NCBI RefSeq assembly: GCF_049445995.1
Contig: NZ_JBMSDZ010000031.1
Location: 1 to 31,332 of the forward strand
Direction: 5' to 3'
From: Dyella_A sp049445995
Lineage (GTDB): Bacteria; Pseudomonadota; Gammaproteobacteria; Xanthomonadales; Rhodanobacteraceae
Length of the DNA stretch: 31,332 bases
A program made the translations under genes and the position numbers. Below, in pieces: positions 24,690 to 31,332 of the stretch. Each line of letters opens with the position of its first letter. The first letter of the stretch is position 1. A model generated the notes under the pieces. That model saw only the letters and a program-made list of their open reading frames with translations. It had not been told where the DNA came from and did not search any database.

Positions 24690-25189
24690 TCAAGTTGATT
24701 CATGAAGTCCACGAATGCCTGATAGTCGAGCTCACCGTCCTCGGAAAGGATGTGCAAAAAATGCGTCCGGGACCGGGTTCCCGTGGGCTTGAAACCGATT
24801 AGCCAATTGGAAAGGTTCAGGAACTCGGTGGCGGCCGAACCAATGTCGTCATAGTAGTAGTCCCCACAGAAATAATGTAAGGAGGTGAGCCAGGCGTTGG
24901 CTTCCGCAATGTCGTCATACCAGGTGGTTGGAGCGTCATCCGGCAGCTTGATGAACGTGTTGCTCTTGACGTGTGCTCCCAACGCGCATACTCGGATCAG
25001 GTGCTTGACCGCGTTGTGGTAGCAGGTTTGTTTCTGGTCGCGGAGCCATTTGGATTTCTCCTGCGCTTGCTCTCGCAGATACCTGTCGTTCTCTCGGCGT
25101 TGGGTGAAATAGTGAGTCAGGAACACTGCTGTCAGGGCGCCGCTGGCGCCGATGGCCGTACCGATGAGGCCTGCGGTAGCCGTGTCCAT
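24623..25189 (-). CDS. Single-pass membrane protein in the helicase/TIR operon
   Basis: A 188-residue protein. Residues about 7-26 (GLIGTAIGASGALTAVFLTH) form one transmembrane helix, followed by a charged coiled-coil stretch (FTQRRENDRYLREQAQEKSK) and a cytoplasmic helical domain rich in aromatic residues (WYDDIAEANAWL, YFCGDYYYDDIG). The ATG at 25189 lies 1 nt after the helicase stop. A membrane-anchored partner is common in abortive defence systems, where it acts as effector or anchor; that is inference here. No named family is recognised. Confidence 0.65.
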   Translation of the reverse strand: MDTATAGLIGTAIGASGALTAVFLTHYFTQRRENDRYLREQAQEKSKWLRDQKQTCYHNAVKHLIRVCALGAHVKSNTFIKLPDDAPTTWYDDIAEANAWLTSLHYFCGDYYYDDIGSAATEFLNLSNWLIGFKPTGTRSRTHFLHILSEDGELDYQAFVDFMNQLECTITNCARREFQLGPRHSSLD

Positions 25190-25190
25190 C

Positions 25191-28100
25191 TCAGTGTCCC
25201 CCCATGTTATTGGATGACAACGACTCGCGTGCCGCGAGGCTCTGGAGCGGCAACAAGTCCATGATGTCGCAGAACAAGGAGCGATTCTTCCAGTCGTTCC
25301 TGTCACCAATGACGTAGAAACGCCGTTTGGCCCGAGTCGCCGCCACGTTCAGTAGATTGGGCTCGGACACGGCCCAGTTGCGGGCCCCTGGACCTGACGT
25401 ATTGCCTCCCAACACCATGATGACGACGGCTGCTTCCTTACCCTGCATGGTATGAATCGTGCCACTCACCATTTTGCTGCGAAGCATGCGCTTGAGGTTC
25501 TGCTGGACGGCTCTGAAAGGGGTGATGACGGAGATGTCGTTATCCTCGACGCCATCTTCGCGCAGGCGCGCCAGCAGCTCCTGTAGCGCCTTACCCTCGG
25601 CAGGCACCCAGTTGCCTTGGGACGTGCCACCGACATGGATCCACCCGGTCGGCAGGCTGGCGCGTGTTTCCTTGTCCGGTGGTGGTGCGAATGTTCCATA
25701 CACCATGGCACCGTCGTAGGCGATGCGGTTGGCCAGATCATGCATGGGCTTGTCGCAACGACGGTGCACGACCAGCGGCAACCCTACCCAGACCTTGCTC
25801 TGTGCCGGTCCAGCCATGCGACCCCATGCGGTGGCCTCGTCGGCCAGAGTCTGCGCGGATTGCCGATTGGGAAGCCAATGCGCGTCGACGCGGTAGCGGG
25901 TACGCATGTGTTCGAGCACCGCATCGGACACCGTGACGATAGGCTTGAGCTGCAGCGGGTCGCCTACTAGCAGCGCACGCCGGGATCGCCACAGTGCGCC
26001 GACGGCAGCTTGCGGCGTGGCCTGACCAGCTTCATCCACCAGCAGCCAACCGATCTCGCCGACCCCCAGGGAGCCAAATGAGCGTGCGAATGACGCAAAG
26101 GTGCTGCTCAGCACCGGAACCACCATGAACAGTGATGCCCAGGCCGAACGGATCGCTTCGCGGGAGAGGCCCTGAAAGCGGGCACCCGTCAAGATGCCGT
26201 TGATCAGGAACAAATTGGAACGCAGCCGAGACGCCTCCAGCTCGAAGAAGGTTCGATGAAGCTTCAGCGCGGCGATGAAGACGCTGGCGCGTGCTTGCCG
26301 CCAGCCGCCAACGCGCCAAGGCTCGGCCAGTTCGATGGCGTCGCCGCGGCCGACCGTATCGCCGTGAAGCCAGGCGAGTAGATGGTCTGCCTGGTAGGCC
26401 TCGGCGACTACCGTGGCCTCTTGCTGTAGACGCTGTTCCAGAACCCGCTGTCCCCGGATGTCTTCACGCGCGGCGTTCGTCTGGCCTTCTAAGTCTTTCC
26501 GCGTGCCATCGAGTTGTTGGACGAGTCGCTGCACCCGCTCGAACTCGAACTTGGCTAGGGTATGTTGGCTCTCCAACCGCTTCCGCACCGTGTTCCAGCT
26601 TCGCTGGGTGCCCCACAGGCTGAGCAGCTTGGTCCAGAAGTTCGGCTTGCACGCCTGATGCAACTCGAGCGCCTCAAGACACTGCTGGAACGCAAGGTGG
26701 ACGGGTGGGCTCTCCTCGGCGTCCAGATGCAGGAGCTGGCGTGTCGTGTCGGCCAGCTTCTTTTCCAGTGCAACAAGCGTCTTGGATGTGTCGCGGATCT
26801 TCTGCCTCATCTCGCCGATCCCCTGAATTAGTTCGCGAATGCGAACAGCGTCGGCGCACGTATCTCGGGCCTCGGTTTTGGCGGCTTCGTAGTCGGCGAC
26901 GGCCTGATACCACAGTTCTTGGCGTTGTTCCGAGGAGCGGGATGCATTGGTTTGGACGCATTCTCCAAGCCAGCCAAAGAAGCCCCGAGGGCTGTCCGCA
27001 GTCTCTTGCCCATGAGGTGTCTCGCCCCGCTTGTGGGTTTCGCCGCCCCTTTCCGCATCCATAGAGGGCGAGCCCAATGGAGTATCCATTCCATCGTCGA
27101 CGTCGTCGCTGGGCTCGACAGCGACCTCGTCTTCGGGTGGAACGCCCGACGAGCCATCCACACTGAAGGGGCGCTTGCCGTAGAAGTAGCGATCCACGAA
27201 GGTGCTGCGTCTTGTCTTGCTGCCCAGTGCGCCGGAAATCAGTCCCCAGGCGGGCTTGCCGGCAACCAATGCCCCCAGTTCGGCAAAATGCTCCGCGTCC
27301 GGGAGCCAGCTTGCGTCGATCTTGTCTCGCTGCGGCAATTCGAGCGTGACGTTCTCGACGGCGCCATTGTTGGACGAAGCGACCACGATCTCGAACCCAT
27401 ACAAGGCAGGATCGAGCTTGAAGCAAGTTTGTTGCTTGCCGCCGTCATTGGCTACTTCGCGGCCATTTTTGACAAACGCATCGGAGGCGCGGCACAGCGT
27501 GGCCAGCGCATCAGCCCGACGGGTGATAATAGAGGCGATCAGGTCGCGCAACAGGGTCGTCTTGCCGGTGCCTGGCGGACCATTGACACCCAATAGACCC
27601 TCGCCATCGGCAAGGGTGGACAGAATCGTATTAACGGCCAGTTGTTGGGAGTGCACGAGTCCCAGGTGGTGCTCGCTCGGCCAGCAGCTATCTGCGTAGC
27701 CATCAGGCATTAACCGGTCGATCAGCTGCGGAGAAGCATGGTCGTCGTCCATGTGCAGGCGTGTCTGCGGATCGTGCCTGCGAAGGTATTGGTCTAGCGG
27801 CCCACTTTTCACGCCTTTCCCGACCTGGTCCGCCACATCGGCCAGATCGGCGAGCAGGAAGCTGTTGAGCGGGTCATCTTCCGGTTCGGATTTGTCCGGC
27901 TTTACCGGCTGGGAGCGAAAGCGAAACCGATGGTCGTCCATGTCGCCGAAGAACTCTGCCACGCCGAGAGACTGCACAATCTGTTGCGTCAATTCACGCA
28001 GGGCTGCGCCGGATACCGGGTCCTCCATCCGCGCTTTCGTCTCATCGCGGAGGGCTCTTTGAGCCTCTTCGAATCCCCGCGTCCAATCCTTGCCGGTCAG

Positions 28101-28490
28101 GACCTGGCCCAGAAACCACGCTTCGCTGGAAAGCACGAAGCTGTCCTCGATCATCCGGCCATCCATGTCGAACTTGATGGCGAACAAGGCCGATTCGCGC
28201 GCCTGGGGTTCCCGGTAGCCCTGATCGGCGCCGAAGGTCTCCTTGAGCTTGTCGGCCACGAGCCGGCTGTCGTACAAATGGGCATAGAGCGTGTGACTCC
28301 AGACCCGTTTCGTGGGCAGTACCTGCTTGCTGACGAGGCTCCCCGACATCCAGGGTAGGGCCGGATGCTGGATGGCCATGTCGTGGATAAACCCTTCATA
28401 GGGGCTGCTGCGTGTTGTCAGCTTGGGCGCGGCCTGCGGTTGCAGCAGCTCTACGGCGTGCCAATAGCGGACGATGCTCTCCTGATTCAT
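25191..28490 (-). CDS. Large superfamily 1 helicase (AAA_11/AAA_12, Dna2/NAM7-like)
   Basis: A 1099-residue ATPase and first gene of the operon. The N-terminal approximately 290 residues are an unrecognised domain. Walker A is GVNGPPGTGKTT (about 301-312). A large insertion with a long coiled coil (about 530-700) separates it from Walker B, WLLVDEAGQATPQ (about 818). Then come VGDPLQLKPI, TIHTMQGKEAAVVI and the motif VI segment NVAATRAKRRFYVIGD (about 1045). Relatives act on RNA or DNA, and some are antiphage components (for example Mokosh, which adds a PLD nuclease not seen here). The ATG at 28490 is chosen because AGGGGAAG lies upstream; the frame stays open to 28706, but that part runs into the leader repeat. 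Confidence 0.82.
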   Translation of the reverse strand: MNQESIVRYWHAVELLQPQAAPKLTTRSSPYEGFIHDMAIQHPALPWMSGSLVSKQVLPTKRVWSHTLYAHLYDSRLVADKLKETFGADQGYREPQARESALFAIKFDMDGRMIEDSFVLSSEAWFLGQVLTGKDWTRGFEEAQRALRDETKARMEDPVSGAALRELTQQIVQSLGVAEFFGDMDDHRFRFRSQPVKPDKSEPEDDPLNSFLLADLADVADQVGKGVKSGPLDQYLRRHDPQTRLHMDDDHASPQLIDRLMPDGYADSCWPSEHHLGLVHSQQLAVNTILSTLADGEGLLGVNGPPGTGKTTLLRDLIASIITRRADALATLCRASDAFVKNGREVANDGGKQQTCFKLDPALYGFEIVVASSNNGAVENVTLELPQRDKIDASWLPDAEHFAELGALVAGKPAWGLISGALGSKTRRSTFVDRYFYGKRPFSVDGSSGVPPEDEVAVEPSDDVDDGMDTPLGSPSMDAERGGETHKRGETPHGQETADSPRGFFGWLGECVQTNASRSSEQRQELWYQAVADYEAAKTEARDTCADAVRIRELIQGIGEMRQKIRDTSKTLVALEKKLADTTRQLLHLDAEESPPVHLAFQQCLEALELHQACKPNFWTKLLSLWGTQRSWNTVRKRLESQHTLAKFEFERVQRLVQQLDGTRKDLEGQTNAAREDIRGQRVLEQRLQQEATVVAEAYQADHLLAWLHGDTVGRGDAIELAEPWRVGGWRQARASVFIAALKLHRTFFELEASRLRSNLFLINGILTGARFQGLSREAIRSAWASLFMVVPVLSSTFASFARSFGSLGVGEIGWLLVDEAGQATPQAAVGALWRSRRALLVGDPLQLKPIVTVSDAVLEHMRTRYRVDAHWLPNRQSAQTLADEATAWGRMAGPAQSKVWVGLPLVVHRRCDKPMHDLANRIAYDGAMVYGTFAPPPDKETRASLPTGWIHVGGTSQGNWVPAEGKALQELLARLREDGVEDNDISVITPFRAVQQNLKRMLRSKMVSGTIHTMQGKEAAVVIMVLGGNTSGPGARNWAVSEPNLLNVAATRAKRRFYVIGDRNDWKNRSLFCDIMDLLPLQSLAARESLSSNNMGGH

Positions 28491-28653
28491 CCAGTGCTTC
28501 CCCTGTATGAGCAAACCTTTTGCCGTCAGCGGTGGGCGTAGTTCCAAAGGGCGATACGCCAAAAAAACCGGCAACACGTTGACGAGGGAGAGGATAGCGA
28601 CTGAGGCGGTTTGTTCCCAAGGAGTTTCAGGAATTTTCCAAGCATCCGGCGTG

Positions 28654-28929
28654 CCGCCGTCGGGCTCGCGGGCTGCGCCCCACGCCTCAGGTCGAGTCGT
28701 GGCCATCCGGCTTTGATCCCTGACGCCTCCGGCCCTTGGTGGGCCTGCGCGCTCCGCTTGCTGGTGCGGTGGCGGGGAGCGGCCTGCTGTTTTCCGTCAC
28801 GGTACCACGGCGTTCTCGCCGTCAAGGGCTGCGCGCGGCCGTGGCCGGCTGCGCCCCCTGACGGCTTGCGCTGCGCCGTGCTGGCGACGGTTCCGGGCAA
28901 TTCCGCCCGTGCAACCGGAGATCGTCATG
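28654..28929 (+). repeat. Long GC-rich leader repeat, copy 2
   Basis: A roughly 275 bp diverged copy of 19349-19636, beginning CCGCCGTCGGGCTCGCGGG and ending CCGGAGATCGTCATG. It carries GCCGTCAAGGG (28818-28828) and CCCCTGACGGC (28855-28865), able to form a hairpin with a 7-bp perfect base (GCCGTCA/TGACGGC). Here it leads directly into a real gene at 28927. Its left edge abuts the 5' end of the minus-strand helicase operon. Confidence 0.78.
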
Positions 28930-29313
28930 AATGACAAATCGCACGTTTCCCTCGAACAACACGTTTGCCTGGTCTGCGGCGCTCGCTTCGACACCGGCGC
29001 GATCCTGCTGGACAAGCGCCTACGCGCGAGCATGGAGCGCCACACGGCGACAGACTGGGGCATGTGCCCGGAACACCAAAAGCTGTCCGACGATGGCTTT
29101 GTTGCGCTGGTCGAATGCGATCCGCAGCGCAGCGGCTCGCCGCTCGGCGCTGATCGTATGAAGCCCGAACAGGCATATCGCACGGGCCGCCTGGCGCACC
29201 TGAAGCGCGAGGTGTTCGCTCGCGTATTCAACGTGCCGATCGCGGACAAGCAACCGTGCGTGTTCGTCGAACCCGGCGTCATCGAGCAGTTGCAGTCGAT
29301 GGTCGCGCACTGA
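28927..29313 (+). CDS. Zinc-ribbon-like island backbone protein (128 aa)
   Basis: A 128-residue soluble protein. The N-terminal HVCLVCGARFDTGAILLDKR and the later WGMCPEHQK give a CxxC...CxxH arrangement that could bind zinc. The C-terminal half is helical (RLAHLKREVFARVFNVPIAD). I recognise it only as an ICE backbone type and assign no function. The ATG at 28927 is chosen because CCGGAG lies 6 nt upstream. A strong terminator follows. Confidence 0.8.
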   Translation: MNDKSHVSLEQHVCLVCGARFDTGAILLDKRLRASMERHTATDWGMCPEHQKLSDDGFVALVECDPQRSGSPLGADRMKPEQAYRTGRLAHLKREVFARVFNVPIADKQPCVFVEPGVIEQLQSMVAH

Positions 29314-29330
29314 CCGCACGCCAATCACGC

Positions 29331-29364
29331 AGCGCGCCGTCCTTGCGGGCGACGCGCTTTTTTT
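29331..29364 (+). terminator. Rho-independent terminator
   Basis: AGCGCG...CGTC (29331-29341) pairs with GGGCG...CGCGCT across loop CTTGC, followed by seven T residues. It lies 18 bp after the stop of the 28927 gene. Confidence 0.85.
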
Positions 29365-29390
29365 CTGCTGCGCCGGCTGCCGGTGTGCAG

Positions 29391-29735
29391 TTACTCGTCT
29401 GTCTCGCTGTCAGGCAAATCCAGCTCACTCCACAGCTTGTCGTCGGACAGTTTCTTGTATTCCGGCATCAGGTTTTTAACGAGCGCGGGGGGGGCACCTT
29501 CCAGAGCAGACGTGGCAATCAAGGCAAAGCCGCCGCGGTCGAGACGAACCGACACAACCCCAAGGTCTTCGAGTGCATTACGGACGCTGACGACGAAGGA
29601 GTCGCGCAGCGTGGTGCGTCCGGAGAGGATGCGAAATGTTTTCTCGCTGACGCGAGCGCGTGTTTTCTCGGATCGCTTGAGCAGAACCGCCAGCCGCAGT
29701 GCGACGGTTTCGATGGGAGCGTACTTGGATGGCAT
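29391..29735 (-). CDS. Small possible winged-helix regulator (114 aa)
   Basis: A 114-residue protein. Residues about 8-75 alternate helices (ETVALRLAVLLKRSEKTRAR, LRDSFVVSVRNALEDLG) and end in VVSVRLDRGGFALI, a pattern compatible with a winged helix-turn-helix. The acidic tail is DKLWSELDLPDSETDE. No named family is recognised. The ATG at 29735 has AAGGA 6 nt upstream. A palindrome 27 bp further upstream could be its own operator. Confidence 0.65.
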   Translation of the reverse strand: MPSKYAPIETVALRLAVLLKRSEKTRARVSEKTFRILSGRTTLRDSFVVSVRNALEDLGVVSVRLDRGGFALIATSALEGAPPALVKNLMPEYKKLSDDKLWSELDLPDSETDE

Positions 29736-29761
29736 AAAAATCCTTTTTTGGGTTTCTAGCG

Positions 29762-29776
29762 ATCCTATTTTAGGAT
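29762..29776. promoter_or_regulatory. Palindrome ATCCTA-TTT-TAGGAT, candidate operator
   Basis: A perfect 6-bp inverted repeat around TTT in an AT-rich 50 bp patch that stands out against very GC-rich flanks. It lies directly upstream of the 29391-29735 gene, and a related AAATCC/GGATTT element occurs between it and the start codon. It probably overlaps the promoter of that gene. Confidence 0.55.
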
Positions 29777-29819
29777 TTATATGAAAAATGTCAAGGAGCG
29801 TGAGAAGTCCTTGAGCGTC

Positions 29820-30280
29820 ACCCGGCCTGGCCGGGTCGCGCTGTCGTGCTTCGCATTGAGCCGCCTACGGCGTCTCGCCCCCTTCGGGCTTCCATCGCTG
29901 ACGCCTACGGCCCGGCTTCCAGCTTCGGGCCTGCGCGCTTCGCTCGCGTGGGGTCTGCGCCAACGCAGCAGCCGTTGCCTGTCGATCCGCCTTTCCTGAC
30001 TTCATCACCTTGTCCGCGACTGTAGCCCGCGGCCGTAGGCCGTCAAGGCGCGCCGGGCCGTGTCCTCGGCTGTGCCTGCGGGCCGCACCAACCCTGCGCT
30101 TGCCTCCTTGACGGCCCCCGTCCGCGCGCTCCTGACCGTCGCGGGCGATGAACTCAGGAAAGACGGTGGCAACGAGGCCGGCCCAGGTCTCCGCGCCAAC
30201 CCCACCGGAAGTCCAAAGCGGGCTTCGAATCTAGGAATCCGGTGGTGTTTCAACAGCCAACCCTTGTCAGGAGAAAGACC
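29820..30280 (+). promoter_or_regulatory. About 460 bp GC-rich leader of the DUF932 gene
   Basis: No convincing gene is present. It contains the inverted pair GCCGTCAAGG (30039-30048) and CCTTGACGGC (30106-30115), a perfect 10-bp arm separated by 57 nt, the same element found in the two leader repeats at 19.5 and 28.8 kb. It ends in CAGGAGAAAGACC before the ATG at 30281. It is probably a structured untranslated leader. Confidence 0.55.
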
Positions 30281-31105
30281 ATGCAACTCGCATCCCGTTT
30301 CGCTTCCCGTTCCCCGGTGCTGCGCTCGGACTATCCGTTGTCCGACGACCAAATCCGCGCCGTAGCGCCTTCCATCTTCGCGGACGCCCCGCACGAAAGC
30401 CGCTCCGAGCGCTACAGCTACATCCCCACCGCCACCGTATTGCAGGAACTGCGCGGCGAAGGTTTCGAGCCGTTCATGGTGTGCCAGACCCGCGTGCGCC
30501 ATGACGACCGCCGCGAGTACACCAAGCACATGATCCGGCTGCGCCACGCCAGCCAGATCAACGGCCGCGAAGCCAACGAAATCATCCTGTTGAACTCGCA
30601 CGACGGCACGAGCAGCTATCAGATGCTGGCCGGGATGTTCCGTTTCGTGTGCCAGAACGGCCTCGTTTGCGGCGACACCGTGGCGGACGTGCGCGTACCC
30701 CACAAGGGCGACGTCGCCGGGCATGTCATCGAAGGCGCTTATGAAGTCCTGCACGGTTTCGAGCGGGCGCAGGTATCCCGCGATGCCATGCAGGCCATCA
30801 CGCTGGATGCCGGGGAATCGGAAGTGTTCGCCCGTGCCGCGCTGGCGTTGAAGTACGACGAGGCCACGCCCGCACCCGTCACCGAATCGCAAATCCTGAT
30901 GCCGCGCCGTCACGACGACAGCCGCCGCGACTTGTGGAGCGTGTTCAACCGCACGCAGGAAAACCTCATCAAAGGCGGCCTTTCCGCCCGCGCCGCGAAT
31001 GGTCGCCGCCAGACCACGCGCGCCGTGCAGAGCATCGACAACGGCATCCGCCTCAATCGCGCCCTGTGGCTGCTGGCCGATGGCCTGCGCCAGTTGAAAG
31101 CCTGA
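30281..31105 (+). CDS. DUF932 family protein
   Basis: A 274-residue protein typical of plasmid and ICE DUF932 proteins: LASRFASRSPVLRSDYPLSD at the start, ERYSYIPTATVLQELRGEGF, RKE-type basic strand HMIRLRHA, EIILLNSHDGTSSYQMLAG, FRFVCQNGLVCGD, and a C-terminal RRDLWSVFNRTQENLIKGGL. The molecular function is not established; it is a standard backbone gene of conjugative elements, usually followed by a ParB-like gene, as appears to be the case here. GGAG lies 8 nt before the ATG. Confidence 0.9.
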   Translation: MQLASRFASRSPVLRSDYPLSDDQIRAVAPSIFADAPHESRSERYSYIPTATVLQELRGEGFEPFMVCQTRVRHDDRREYTKHMIRLRHASQINGREANEIILLNSHDGTSSYQMLAGMFRFVCQNGLVCGDTVADVRVPHKGDVAGHVIEGAYEVLHGFERAQVSRDAMQAITLDAGESEVFARAALALKYDEATPAPVTESQILMPRRHDDSRRDLWSVFNRTQENLIKGGLSARAANGRRQTTRAVQSIDNGIRLNRALWLLADGLRQLKA

Positions 31106-31183
31106 TTTCCCACGCGGCAGGGGCAGGCAGCAGCCCTTGCCGCTTCTCTCACTGCTGCATCCCTATCGCTAGGAGTTGTCACC

Positions 31184-31330
31184 ATGAACGCCGTTACCAA
31201 AACCGAACCTGATTCCGTGAGCTCGCCCGGTCGGATCCATGCTGCGCTTGGGTTCCGCCCTCATGCCGGGTTCACCCTATGGGTGAAGATGCTGTTTCGA
31301 CATTCCGCGCACTTCGCGTCGCGCATTTAG
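31184..31330 (+). pseudogene. Start of a probable ParB-like gene, interrupted after about 12 codons
   Basis: An ATG with AGGAG upstream opens MNAVTKTEPDSV, the kind of N-terminus that ParB/RepB-like proteins have directly after DUF932 on such elements. After about position 31219 the sequence (SSPGRIHAALGFRPHAG...) no longer resembles a ParB protein, and the frame closes with TAG at 31328-31330, 48 codons in all. The break suggests an insertion or rearrangement. A chance short real gene is the alternative. Confidence 0.45.
31271..31287. repeat. Inverted repeat TTCACCC-TAT-GGGTGAA
   Basis: A perfect 7-bp inverted repeat inside the sequence that interrupts the probable ParB-like gene. It may belong to the end of an inserted element. 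Confidence 0.5.
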
Positions 31331-31332
31331 CC

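Larger units (their letters stand above)
3975..31332. mobile_element. Integrative element / genomic island, left end plus about 27 kb (right end not in window)
   Basis: The left boundary is set by the split tRNA-Leu at 3974 and the adjacent integrase. The content is typical of an ICE: defence and toxin-antitoxin cargo mixed with backbone genes found on such elements (RadC, H-NS-family protein, DUF932, the start of a ParB-like gene), several with long GC-rich leaders. No second copy of the tRNA 3' segment was seen in the window, so the element continues to the right. No conjugation (type IV secretion or relaxase) gene is visible here, so the ICE label rests on backbone gene type. Confidence 0.75.

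Noticed and set aside
28491..28706. N-terminal extension of the large helicase to 28706
   Set aside because: The first codons fall within the leader repeat, and a better start with AGGGGAAG upstream exists at 28490. Intermediate starts cannot be excluded.
29781..29999. Plus-strand frame MKNVKEREKS... in the DUF932 leader
   Set aside because: It has no ribosome binding site, is Arg/Leu/Ser-rich after 10 codons, and lies in a leader whose counterparts are non-coding.
30005..30913. Minus-strand 302-codon frame opposite DUF932
   Set aside because: It is antisense to a strongly recognised gene and lacks any recognisable motif.
31219..31332. Group II intron 5' end at the right edge (GTGAG start)
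   Set aside because: Only about 110 bp is visible and no intron domain or encoded protein can be seen; an IS end or a rearrangement fits equally well.

Overview
The window looks like a high-GC gammaproteobacterial chromosome, most likely from the Xanthomonadaceae/Rhodanobacteraceae (Lysobacterales). This is inferred from overall gene style; no taxonomic marker is present. It contains a chromosome-to-island junction. Positions 1 to about 3919 are ordinary chromosome: the start of an unidentified gene, ribonuclease D (rnd), a membrane-anchored SUMF1-fold protein, and a small conserved protein followed by a terminator. At 3920-3974 lies the 3' part of a minus-strand tRNA-Leu(CAA), broken exactly at the anticodon loop. 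Directly inside it is a P4-type tyrosine integrase. From there to the right edge the DNA reads as an integrative and conjugative element (ICE) or genomic island whose far end is outside the window.

The island carries two blocks of cargo. Block 1 (about 5.5-19.3 kb) begins on the plus strand with a HigB/HigA-type toxin-antitoxin pair and a two-gene unit of PD-(D/E)XK-like proteins (one CoiA-like). It continues on the minus strand, read from right to left: a HEPN-motif protein; a three-gene ABC-3C system (Cap4-like nuclease/ABC-3C protein, middle component, DUF3732 ATPase); a Gabija pair (OLD-type GajA and UvrD-type GajB) starting only 47 bp downstream; and an unrecognised, translationally coupled pair made of a 420-residue protein and a restriction-endonuclease-like protein. 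Block 2 (about 23.0-28.5 kb) is a compact four-gene minus-strand operon: a large SF1 helicase, a one-TM protein, a small helical protein and a TIR-like/nucleotide-binding effector candidate.

Between and after these blocks lie the element's backbone genes: RadC (with a decayed radC fragment in front), an H-NS-family protein, small ICE-type proteins, a zinc-ribbon protein, a possible small regulator, DUF932, and the first 12 or so codons of a probable ParB-like gene that is interrupted at the right edge. Several backbone genes have long GC-rich leaders. Two leaders (19349-19636 and 28654-28929) are diverged copies of the same approximately 280 bp sequence, and in each case a minus-strand cargo block begins right at its left edge. 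This suggests that cargo is repeatedly acquired beside these leaders.

The best candidates for an undescribed system are the helicase/TM/small-protein/TIR operon (23030-28490) and the coupled pair at 8465-10788, followed by the CoiA-like pair at 6351-8352. No functional claim beyond family recognition can be confirmed from sequence reading alone.
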